From Stenopsyche tienmushanensis (Eukaryota > Arthropoda > Insecta > Trichoptera > Stenopsychidae), in assembly GCA_008973525.1 (NCBI GenBank), contig WACJ01000055.1, forward strand, positions 868,001 through 932,000: DNA of 64,000 bases, in the 5' to 3' direction. The notes beneath the pieces are model-generated. The model was not told the DNA's origin. It saw only the letters and a list, made by a program, of their open reading frames with translations, and did not search any database. The position numbers were made by a program, and so were the translations under genes. Shown here in pieces: positions 13,111 through 23,127 of the stretch (positions are counted from its first letter, which is position 1; every line of letters starts with the position of its first letter).

Positions 13111-13455
13111 CACTTAAACCTTTTTTGTGCGATAGATTCGTTCCACGGGAAATCGCACAAAAAAGTCTTTGAATTACATAAAAAAAAGTGAAGATGCGTT
13201 CCATGGATTTTAAAAACCGCATAACTTTGAAACAGCTATATATTATAAAATATTTCCAAAATCGCATAAAAAAAATTATCAAAAAAAAAACAGCAAAACA
13301 ATGAGGCAATTAAAAAAATAACATTTTGGATGTATGAAATCTGGCATCTCAAATTCCAGACATCCACTAGACCAGCGGTTCTTAAACAGGGGTCCGCAAT
13401 CCCAGTCCGGTTCGAAATCGCACAAAACAAATCGCACAAAAAAAGGGTTTGAGTG
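13111..13455. mobile_element. MITE with GTGCGAT inverted ends, copy 1
   Basis: The left end reads CACTTAAACCTTTTTTGTGC and the right end, on the minus strand, reads CACTCAAACCCTTTTTTTGT, both continuing GCGAT. These make about 23-bp imperfect terminal inverted repeats. Related internal units (AAATCGCACAAAA, ATCGCATAAAAA) recur inside. A shorter copy with the same end and the same internal CCATGGA block lies at 18990-19160. No coding capacity. The superfamily is not clear. Confidence 0.6.
13373..13397 (+). mobile_element. hAT-type terminus inside the MITE
   Basis: The sequence CAGCGGTTCTTAAACAGGGG followed by TCCGC has the CAG(T/C)GGTTCT..AAAC..GGGGTC form common to many animal hAT ends. The same end occurs in inverted orientation at about 32331-32352. 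Here it stands alone, about 60 bp from the MITE right end. Confidence 0.45.
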
Positions 13456-15993
13456 TTTGTGAAATAACACGTGGCCTGATGGATATTGTATACTGTAAAA
13501 TGTATTATTTAAAGTTAAGGTAGAAGATTGTAGATATCGTATTTAAATGCTTTTTTATAAAAATTACAAACTTACACTAAATAAAAAACTTTAATTATAA
13601 AACTTGACTAATGTACTTTACTGTGTAATTTACTATTGACATTTTTATGCTTCAACATAAAATAATGATAAACATAAGGACGCTTTATATCAAGACATGG
13701 TTAAAGAAACACGTATTTTTATCAATAAGTTTTTAAGTAAATAAGAATAATAAACTTAAGCGAAAAAATCAATGGCTGCCTTTGGATAAAGTACATTTTT
13801 GGATCTCTAAGCCAACATTAATAATACAAACAGGTTGTTCTCTATGTTTAGCGGGATGTCACTGAAGTAGTTAATTTGGAATTGTTTGAATCTGTTAATG
13901 CAATTACAGAAATAGTATACTATCAATTATCAGAGCGAATGAAACACGATATTGTTACGTGGAGTAGAGGAGTTAGAGGGCAGAACTCTCGAATCACGTC
14001 CCTCTCTCACGTGGGCTACGGGATGTCTGAACTGAATGTGGATATGTTCTATCAGACTGTGGTGAAGCCGAGCAAGAGGACGGATGTGGTCAGATAATGA
14101 TAAAAGCGCACTCTTCTTTACTATTACCTTTATTTAACGCGAGAAGAGGTTACAGCTACGAGACTACAAACGAGCCCCGCTGCGAGAATACCTTTTTTCG
14201 CACCCAAGGTTATTTGTCGATCCCCTTTCGCTGTTAATCTGGCGAATTGAATCTGTACAGGTTATTAACAGGGTTATCATGTCGCTCACGTAATACTCTT
14301 ATAATATATCGATCAATTTTAATCAGTGATATATAGTTGTTTAGCATCCAGTGGACTAGTGTTATATAAGCCATACATATTTGTTTTTTTCTTATATTTT
14401 GAAATACTTTATATTGGTAGAGCAAAATTTAATTGGGGCGTTGAAATAGATGTTAACTTTCTTGGAGTACTGCGAATGTACAGAACTTTTTGTAAAGACA
14501 GTGGAAGTTGATAGCACTGATTTATTTAGGGTGTTTCGAGCAAAGTTTGGACAGCTGCTTTTTCATTTTTTCAAAGTAAATTTTCTCCTAAAGCAATTTA
14601 CGTAATGCAAAAATTAAGTTACGTAAATTAATTTTTTCAAGTCACCGACCACATCGAGCTTGAAAACTTGTCCAAGAATTCCGCTGCATTCTAACATTGT
14701 TGTTCAATGTCCACGATCCCCGACTCGGAGACACTTAAAAAAGAGTGTGAGGAAGACCCGTTGACATACAAATGACATCCTTTGTAACATCTTAGCTGTA
14801 TGTAATAAAGAACGTACAATAAATCGTTTTTTTTTATTGTTGTTCAAATAAAAAATCTTATTCGTTTGGGCGTTCTGAGAAAATCTAAATATGTAGCCAT
14901 TACGAAGGATTTGTAAGCATCAAATGTAATCTCCAGCGACACATCAAAGAATTTTCTCTCAGTGTTGCAAAAATGATTTTTATCTACAAGCAAAAATGCT
15001 ACATTCGAAAACACAGGAAACTCTTTATAAAACATTTTATTGGTCTTAATTGAGAGTAGGATATTATGCAAATTGGTGCCCATAGAAAACGGGTTATTTA
15101 TTGCGGCGGTCTCTGCAAGCAAAACATTTATGCTAAAATAACCAAAAGAAACATATTTTATTAGATGAATAAGTTTTTATGTTTCATAAATATTGTGTTA
15201 GTCTATATATGGCATTGTGATGTCAAAAACATGTAAAGTTACATATTATGGGATGCAAAGATAAAATACGATACGCCAAGATAGGTTTAATAAAACTAGC
15301 TTTCCTAAAAGTAAATTTGTTTTATCCTGCTCTCAAAGCAATGCATGTAAAATTCAAATTAACTTATTTAAAAATTAATGCAATATTTTGCATATAAATA
15401 GGTTATACTTGCATTAAAAATCGCGTATCTTATTAAATTTAGGATTTTTTGGGCAAAATATTATATCTTTTGTATAAGAAAAAAATTTAATATTTTTTAA
15501 ATTAATTCTAACACTTGTAAAATCATAATGCTTATCAAAATCTACTATAGCCAAACAATTAAATTTATGGAACCTGTGTTTTTTATTTTTATTTTTCGGC
15601 GCGTTCCCATAGACACATTATTTGCAATAGTATTGAAACTGTAGATCTTCATCCTTATTCCGGAAAGCCCTCTCCAGAAAAAATCAACATAATCGTCTTT
15701 TTGCACTACCTTCTAAAAAAAGGCTGATCAGTCTATCGGAACCATCGGAATTCTCTATAAAATAAGCCAGCAAAAGTGTCCTTCGATACATTTATTCAAG
15801 TGATTCACAAATAAAACGTCGAGGTATTGCTGCCTTCAATATCAAGCGCGCAAATCAATTCACTATAAAAATAATGTGTTAAATGTTGAATATAAGAGCG
15901 ATTCCGCAATGCATTGAAATATCATAATAAGTCTTCACTCGAAAGTGAAGAACTCGAAATCCGAAATCAACTCTATAATCCAAGAAAACCTAA
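13456..15993. other. gene-free interval
   Basis: No family is recognised. About 13940-14260 is less AT-rich and holds a 73-codon frame (13876-14097) without motifs. At 14800-14816 there is an AATAAAG...AATAAA pair that could be a polyadenylation region. A 92-codon minus frame at 14844-15122 shows no known domain. Confidence 0.4.
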
Positions 15994-16885
15994 GAGGCAT
16001 ATCCCGAAAGTAAGTGTACTGTGACAATAAAGGCTGTGGTTTTTTTTTTGTTTTTTGAGAGTCAGGTAATACTGAGTGGTAGAGGAGGATCTCCTGATAA
16101 AGCGAGCATAACAAGAACACGGTAGTACGTAAATTCACGTAGTAGTGTCCAGTTGCGTGAAAGATGTAGGTAAGAAATTCCGCCAAGTGCGAGCGAGTCA
16201 ATAACGCCCGTGAGTTTCTTGCGCGACTTGAATTGTGAGTAAAGATAAAAAAAAGTGGGTGCCTTTTTACATGTTTGAGTCAAAAAGTCAGTCGTCACAG
16301 TGGTGCCACACCAATTCTCCATCTGCCAAAAAATTCAAAACCACAATTTCAGGCAAAAAAAAACATGGTCTCAAGAGTATTTTGGGACCGAAAAGGCATC
16401 ATCTTGCTCGAATTTCTACCTCGGGGAGAGCCCAAAGTCAAAAGAAGCATTCAAAATAAAAGGAGAGGTATGCTGACGAGAGGAGTTTGCTTGTTGCACG
16501 ACAACGCCCATCCTCACACAGCCTTAGCCACAAAGGCGCTCTTGATGATTTGGTTAGGATGTTTTGAATCACTCCCTGTATTCCCCTGACTTAGCGCCTT
16601 CAAATTATCTTTTCTCTTTGAAATAAAACATAGGTGGAATTAAATTTTCAACCACCAGGTGCAGAAAGAGATTCTGAAGTGGGGAAGGAAGCTGGTAGTA
16701 GAGTTCTTCGAGGAGGGCATAAAGAAGGCTTGTGCCATGGCTCACCAGATGCGTTGAACGAGATAGCGACTATGTTCAAAAATAGATAATAAGTGTATCA
16801 ATAATATTCTGTATTTTTTATTGAAATACACTTTTTCTAAAAAAATATATAAAAATTAGTACACTTACTTTCGGGATATGTCTCG
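15994..16885 (+). mobile_element. internally deleted mariner element (DD34D type)
   Basis: The left terminus near 15994 reads AGGCATATCCCGAAAGTAAG and the right terminus, on the minus strand, reads GAGACATATCCCGAAAGTAA, so the element has inverted repeats of about 25 bp. The remaining transposase is on the plus strand. At about 890 bp it is shorter than the usual 1.3 kb of mariner. The whole N-terminal DNA-binding part is missing or unrecognisable. Confidence 0.8.
16275..16620 (+). pseudogene. mariner transposase catalytic-domain remnant
   Basis: The frame from about 16365 reads SRVFWDRKGIILLEFLPRG, in which the D of FWD is the first catalytic Asp of the mariner DDD triad. It continues RRGMLTRGVCLLHDNAHPHT with the second Asp in HDN. 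After a frameshift near 16570, YSPDLAPSNYLFSLK supplies the third Asp. Further downstream (about 16655-16755) are pieces such as KEILKWGRKLVVEFFEEGIK, matching the C-terminal end of such enzymes. In an intact element the enzyme cuts and pastes at TA sites in the nucleus. The frameshift and missing N-terminus make this a pseudogene. Confidence 0.8.
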
Positions 16886-18989
16886 TATGTAGTAATATCA
16901 ATAGTTATTTTTTACTATCTTTTTAAAAATATTCGAATCCCTTATATGTAAGAATATGAGAGCACTCTTCGATACGTTCGCCTAGGACCTAGGTGGTCCG
17001 CTGGAGTGAACTCAGAGCTGCTTCCCTGACTATATTTTAGTTAATAATGATCTGTCAAATTAAATTCAACTATATAGAGCAGAGTCGATAATGATTACTG
17101 CTGAAACATAGACTAAATTGATGAGGAATATGTTGCGTTTTAATGCTTCGCGGTTTTAATATATTTTATGTTGTTGTTCAATTAACAAATAAATAAATGA
17201 TAAATGTGAAGATAATGGACGAACAAATGCAAAACAACGATTCAGTCGGTTTATTGGGTATAAAAAATGGATGGTTTCAATTTGTTTGTTGATGATGCTT
17301 CTGGCTGTAAGAATTAATAACTCTTGCGAATACCACCCATGCATTTTTAAATAATCACGTCATCTTGGATCCATAAATGTGCCAAATGGGAAGAAAACGA
17401 AAAAATAATGTCAGGCGGCAAAAATAAAATGAAACTCTTAAAGTTACCATAAGCGGGATAGAATCAAAAAAGGAGCATAAAAAGACGAACTGCTGGTTTG
17501 AACGGCCCAAGGCATTATGCTGGATGAGGTCTCAATGGGATCAGCAACTGATGGTCTGCGATTTGCACGGATGCAATTTATAATACCTCGAATTTACAAA
17601 AGTTATTCGTTATTTGAGGTTAAAATGTCGATGTTTTTTGTCACTTTTATAATACAATTTACCTTTGAGATAACTTTTAGCGAGCGAATGCAGACTAAAA
17701 AAACTTTTAACAAGGTGACTATGGCGAAAGGCTTTCATTAAAGTATCTCGACGCTTTTTGAATCTGGATAACCCGAATGGGACTAATTCAATTATTTCGT
17801 CCGAATATAAGGTTGGCGCTGAAATATTTATCAATCGGAGAATATATATTTACATTCTGAACCGCCTCTGTGTATACTATTAAAATAATTGAGATTCGGT
17901 CACCTTTTTCCTTTTTGACGCTATTACAATTCTAAAAGTAATAACCCATAATCTGTCCGAAGAGAGTCGAGCATTTGGCATGAACCCAAAAATTAAAAAG
18001 GTTCTCATTTTTCTGCGATGAAATTGTAAAGACATTGGCACTTCTTTTCCCGTCTTTTTTTTTAAGAAACGCAGCCAAAATATTATGATATTATTTAAAA
18101 ATAAACAATTCAACTTTTCGCTTTTTATTTCGCATACAAAATTTTGTTAAAATAAATTGCATTACGTGCAAATTGCAAAGCATATTTTAAGGAAATCAGA
18201 TCAACCTATTTTTAAGCATCCGAGCTTCCTATCGAGATAACCCCATAAGTGGCCTTCGATAGGTTTGTCCGGGTGTTATAAAGAAACTTTGGGGTAATAA
18301 TACCTTCAATATAGACCACCCGAGGTAACGAGGTAATTATGATAACGAGATTTCAAAATAAATACATTATATTTTGTGCTGGGGAGGCTGGAGCTTGGAC
18401 AAAGAGGCTGGAGCCCAAACTTTACATGTATCTTCCATATTCTTATCCTTCCTTTATTTTGGTTTAGATTTTTGAAAAAATTGATCTTGTTTTTTTGCAT
18501 TTTTCTAATGTTTTTCAAAAATACATTTTCCAAAGGAATTTCTAAAATTCTAACTACTTACGCAACAACTTAGCCGGTTACACCATAATGAAATCTTTTA
18601 ACGCGTTTTTCTCGAAACTACTTTTTTCAACACGGTTGACATTATATCTCAAGTTTTAATTAATTAATTTACTTCAAACTGGGTACGATTTTTTTCTATA
18701 TAACCCTCTATTATTACTACAAGATTTATGTCAAATTATTTTTTATATTTGTTTTTTAACTATGTAAAAAAAAACTTAAAACTATGACAAAATAAGGTCA
18801 AAAAAAAAATGACTGATTTTTTTTAAACAGTCGCCTTTTTTGATTTATTTATTTTTGAGTTAGGGACTATAGTGACATCTTTACTAATTATGAATTATAT
18901 TTTTGGAAAGAGAAAATCTACACAGAACAATAATGACATTGACATTGGTATACTATTTCTTCTGAAGAAGAGAGCGATTTTGAGTCATA
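16886..18989. other. gene-free AT-rich interval
   Basis: No domain and no repeat shared with the rest of the window. Local oddities are a GGCTGGAGC direct repeat (18386-18416) and long T or A runs at 18770-18860. Confidence 0.4.
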
Positions 18990-19160
18990 CCGAAAACTTT
19001 TTTGTGCGATATTGGATATGTTTTATATAGCTGTTTCAAAGTTATGCTGTTTCTAAAATCCATGGAACGCGTCTTAATGCAAGTCATTGCTTTTTTGTGT
19101 GATTTCTTTCTGTGCGATTTTTCGCGGAACACATCTACCGTACAAAAAGGTTTAAATGCG
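18990..19160. mobile_element. MITE with GTGCGAT inverted ends, copy 2
   Basis: It starts with ACTTTTTTGTGCGATATTGG and ends, read on the minus strand, with GCATTTAAACCTTTTTGTAC. It shares the AGCTGTTTCAAAGTTATGC and CCATGGAACGCGTC-type blocks with 13111-13455, in the opposite orientation to that copy. A further CTTTTTTATGCGATTTTCTA unit at about 19190-19210 suggests that a second partial copy lies against it. Confidence 0.5.
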
Positions 19161-20934
19161 CTTATTCTCTAGTAATATTTTTGAATATCCTTTTTTATGC
19201 GATTTTCTATGGAATAAATTTAAGTGAAAAAAAATTATATTCTCATTTTTATGTGATATAATTAAATTAACATTATGATTAAATTATAGCATAATTTTAT
19301 TTAAAAAAATATAAAAATGTTATTACAATTACAAGGTTTTGAATCTCTTGGTAAATTGTTCATTTTAAAACCAGGTTTTCCCTTAATTAAGACTGTTTAC
19401 CCTTTTTTAATTGGAACAATTTACTATTTGCAAAACAGAACTATTTTGGCAAATTTTTAAAATTTAATTTAAATGTATAGCATTTCCAATATGAAATTGC
19501 TTGAATACAAGATCTAAGTAGGTGACTGTCGTTTCGCTTTATGATGATATTAAGACATTGTGTTCGTATGATAAAAGCATTTTGTCGACCGTAAATATGC
19601 ATTATTAAATTTTCATTATTATATTATATAATATCAATTCTTACCATATAAAATGTATGGAGTTTAATATAATGAACAGTAATTTCCATAGGGTTTTATT
19701 GAAAGCTCGTACACTTCTGGGACAATGAATCTGTCACAAAAATCTATTTAAAAATCCCATAACACAAAAAGAATGACGAGCTTTTATTAAAATTAAGGCT
19801 GATTCACACATTCCCGGGCGAACTATAGGACATTCGAGGTTCAAAAAAGCCATTATTTTAACAATAAATAACGCTCGTCGTAAAAAATACCAATAGCCGA
19901 AGTAAAAAGAGACCTAAAGCTAGCGGGATAACGACTTAAAATCTGCTTAATGGATTGAAAGCCTATTCTTGTAATTTTATTGTCGCCACCATTATGGATT
20001 TCGTCTAAACGCTTTTGGGGAATTCGATTACGACACATAACGATCTAATCAATCTCTTCGCGCGAATATTGAACGTTAGTATTATGGCCGCGTGCAAGGG
20101 GTTAGCATACAAGCATTAGTATCGCCGCATGTTCAGGCGACGACTTCATCAGAATTGTTTGCTGTTTCGCATAGAAATTGAATTATAGCGCAAATTCCGG
20201 TCGTGATCTCCAACCGTGAAGCTAGCCACACCAGCCAGCTACGGATTGGTGAACTTGACTAGTCTGGTTAGTGCTGATTGGAGACTATTTCTTGATGTGA
20301 CATCCTGATGTTAAAAATAAGAGACCACACAGCATTTGGCACACGGTGGCATTCTTCCGCTCGAGCGATCGACGCGGACAGGGATGTCGTGTATTAAGCG
20401 AAAAGCTTCGATGCAGAGGAGCTTTCTGCTCAAAAACTATTTAATTCATTGTTATTCCATGCATTACGTCCATCAAGCTTCAGGTAAAATTCCATTCAAC
20501 CACGTTACCTTGAATGGTTTCCGATCCCGCAACTTTGATTAAACATTAGCAAAAATGTGGTTTTATTGAAGATAAATATCAGATTACTAACATTCAAACT
20601 CAGGTATATATCGACGATGCAAATCGTTTTCTAATATATTGTTTTATCAAAGCAATTTGATTGAAACCAACATTTTTTCGAATTCATATCCAGAATTGCC
20701 ATCTTATTAGAGGTATGTTAATGAATATTAATTTTAAAAAAAACAAACTTTGTTCAATTTACCTTTAAAAACATAAACGTGATTATATCTTCGATTTGCC
20801 TCGATTAACACATTCCCGTCGGGTTACGCATATCATTGCCTTTCGTCTGATGTGCGCGATTCACGAAAATATGCAAAATTTTGAAAGGTTGAGATAAATC
20901 GATAAATCATCCCGGGACCTGGATTTACAATAGT
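19161..20934. other. gene-free interval
   Basis: No recognised gene or repeat. A 61-codon minus frame (19853-20038) has no motif. About 20060-20420 is less AT-rich, and I see nothing that explains it. Confidence 0.4.
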
Positions 20935-21458
20935 TTGAGAAATTACGTTGATAAATTTGATCAAAAATTATTAATTAGTCCATTCCTCGTTGGAGGTATC
21001 GTCATCAGATATGTAAATGCAAGTTCGAGTCGATGACCGCGTGAGCCCCTATTTTCGTATAACACCATCAATGTGACTGATAAAATTCCTTGGACGAGAA
21101 CGAGAGACTGAAAGTTCCTGGAGGGAAAGGTTACTATAACAATTTGAAAAACATATATGTACGCTATATATGTATACATAGATTAGACAGTTACTGCCCC
21201 TAGGCGTCGCCTAATTTCGCCAATTAGTAATTACGCCACTGTTTCCAAGCGACCAGATTTCGTCGGGAATGTCTCGATTTAGTAGCCTTCATCGTGTTGG
21301 TGAGGCGTACGATTTCTGTTAGATAAAAATTTCAATCCCGAAATTTTCGGGATTACGTTTTCTAATCCCGGGATTCTTAAGTACCTAAAATTGTCCGGGA
21401 TCCCGGGATTGGAAAGCGTAATCCCGAAAATTGGGATTGGGATTGGATGTTGAAGCTG
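20935..21458 (-). mobile_element. BED-type hAT element, deleted copy 1
   Basis: This is a deleted relative of the element at 27984-31936. On the minus strand, 20980-21100 encodes ILSVTLMVLYENRGSRGH and LELAFTYLMTIPPT, the hAT C-terminal dimerisation region. Further right the two copies share GTTACTATAACAATTTGAAA, ACGCCACTGTTTCCAAGCG and a subterminal field of AATCCCGGGATT palindromes (21315-21450). The expected right terminus (GGATTCCCTA) is missing: the sequence stops at GGATTGGATG where the large palindrome begins, so that rearrangement cut this copy. Confidence 0.75.
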
Positions 21459-21745
21459 TGATGTTGCTGGGCGAATGTATGGGAATAGACGGGCGACGAA
21501 TGGAAAGACTCTCTTTGCTAAATAACTATTGATTCCACACGAGATGGAGAGAGAGAGAGATCTGGCTGGAGGAGGAACAACCTCCTGCAGCCAAGGCTAA
21601 CCGACGACTCTCCAGACTCTCGCTTCCTGCGCGTCACTACCTAACCGGCAACAGTACACGCGCAAGAAGCGATCGGTCGGTAAGCAGATGCAATGTCTCC
21701 ACAGGGCCACAAGAGATGATGCTGTTAAAATATCACACTTAAATA
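21459..21745 (-). mobile_element. LTR-like outer segment, left arm
   Basis: It is bounded by TGTGATGTTG on the left and AATATCACA on the right, so the ends form the short TG...CA inverted repeat of an LTR. Read from inside the palindrome outward, a purine-rich stretch (GTTAAGGGAGGAAGAGTG, complement of 21755-21775) lies just before it, where a polypurine tract would be. It is related to the solo segment at 5132-5345. Compared with the right arm it carries about 105 extra bases including a GA-repeat. Confidence 0.5.
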
Positions 21746-21950
21746 TATAAAATTACACTCTTCCTCCCTTAACTTCGACCATCCTCGGTCGAACGTATAC
21801 TTTTTATAAAACAAATTTCCAAAAAATAGTAAATGTTTCACAGTTGTCCCTCTCTCTCAAAATAAATCCAAATAATTTGTAATACAATAGGATAATAATA
21901 AGCAATAACATAATGTATACCAGATGTCCAAGTATTATAGTATAATAATA

Positions 21951-22196
21951 ACGACTGAGTCATGTACTGCGTGGAAATAAATATCATTTTCTTCGATTGA
22001 TACTGGAGGGCAAGGTAGAGGGAAGACAAGGAGTCGGTAGAAAGCAAATGAGCTGGCTGCGCAACATTAGAGAGTGGACCGGAATAAGAAGAGTGGAGGA
22101 ACTATTCCGAGCAGCGCAGGACAGAGAGGTTTTCGCCAGAGTGATCGCCAACGTCGGGGGGACCTGACACGGCACAGAAAGAAGAAGAAGAATAAC
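21951..22196 (+). mobile_element. 3' tail of a LINE inserted into the left palindrome arm
   Basis: This segment is missing from the equivalent place in the right arm, where the flanking TATAATAATAAC and AACAT are joined directly, so it is an insertion. It ends in a GAAGAAGAAGAATAA tail, and AATAAC occurs at both borders as a likely target duplication. It is an independent, younger event than the palindrome itself. Confidence 0.8.
21952..22167 (+). pseudogene. LINE ORF2 C-terminus (in-frame tail)
   Basis: The frame is open for 71 codons and reads RLSHVLRGNKYHFLRLILEG, KVEGRQGVGRKQMSWLRNI, REWTGIRRVEELFRAAQDRE and ends VFARVIANVGGT before TGA. This HVLR..KY..L..IL.GK..G.RG.GR...SWL.N.R.W.G block closes the polyprotein of many insect non-LTR elements (RTE- or CR1-like; clade not settled from this piece). 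It is the 3' end of an otherwise lost ORF2, so not functional alone. It has no internal stop, which points to a rather young insertion. Confidence 0.8.
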
Positions 22197-23097
22197 AACA
22201 TTTTTTACCTCATTTACATAATTCAACCATAAAAGTACAATTCAGTTTATATATTTATTTCAAAATAAGTACCGTTAGACAAATGCCAATGTCGCTGCCG
22301 TCACGTGTCGCTATATTTTAATTACACGTTCAATCAACAATATTAACAATAAATACAAAAACACTAATACGGATGCCCCTCGGTGCACGAAATTTTCTGG
22401 ACAATCTTTCCCTAGATTTCCGTACTTGCGCGAAACTATAAGTTCCGGCTAGCGACCCTACATCACCGACTTTCATGGAATTCTCACACGTTGAGAACCC
22501 AGCCTGCGCCTCTCCGAGGATAGTAACGCACACCAGCGCCTGGTGCTCACATAAAGCATCGTGTCCATAATAATAACATCTAATACACAACAATTTCGTG
22601 CACCACGGTTCTCCGATGATCTTAATTTTCATGTACAAAATAGGACAAATTTAAAAATTACGACTTCCACAAAATAATAACGACATTATATACTACGTGG
22701 AAGTGACTACTCAAAAAATACAAAACGAAAGCGGGGACAAAAGCATAAATTTTAGAATAAATTATTTATGTTTCTTTTTTTTTGAAATAAGAACTTTTTC
22801 GGGTTATGTCATTTACTTGATTGCTCATTTTTTTTTTCAACTTTATTTCTTATTGTTACACTTTTTTTGTTTGCGTCCAAAATCACTTATATCCGACGCC
22901 AGCGCTCCCGCGCGGCAGTTTCCTGTGACGCGTCATCGACCAGGAATTGGCGCCTCCTATGGCAGCTCAACTTCTCCACGTGGTCGACGGTGCACATGGC
23001 CTTTTAATGGCCATGGGTGTGCAACCTGACCTAATCTAACCTCAACGCCTCACGTTGCCGGCGCGCGTCGTTTTCGTCGTGTTCCATTCAAAACCCT

Positions 23098-23127
23098 CCT
23101 AAACGTTACAACAGTGTAACGTTTAGG
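23098..23127. repeat. 13-bp perfect hairpin at the palindrome centre
   Basis: The arms CCTAAACGTTACA (23098-23110) and TGTAACGTTTAGG (23115-23127) are separated by ACAG. This is two copies of the CAGTGTAACGTTTAGG end meeting head to head, with the left one cut short by three bases. Confidence 0.85.

Noticed and set aside
13236..13470. Overlapping F-rich minus frames
   Set aside because: They arise from A-runs in the MITE and are not coding.
22330..22638. 102-codon minus frame, and a similar plus frame at 24043-24225
   Set aside because: They are mirror copies in the palindrome arms with no recognised domain; indels between the arms disrupt the frame, so I do not call a gene.
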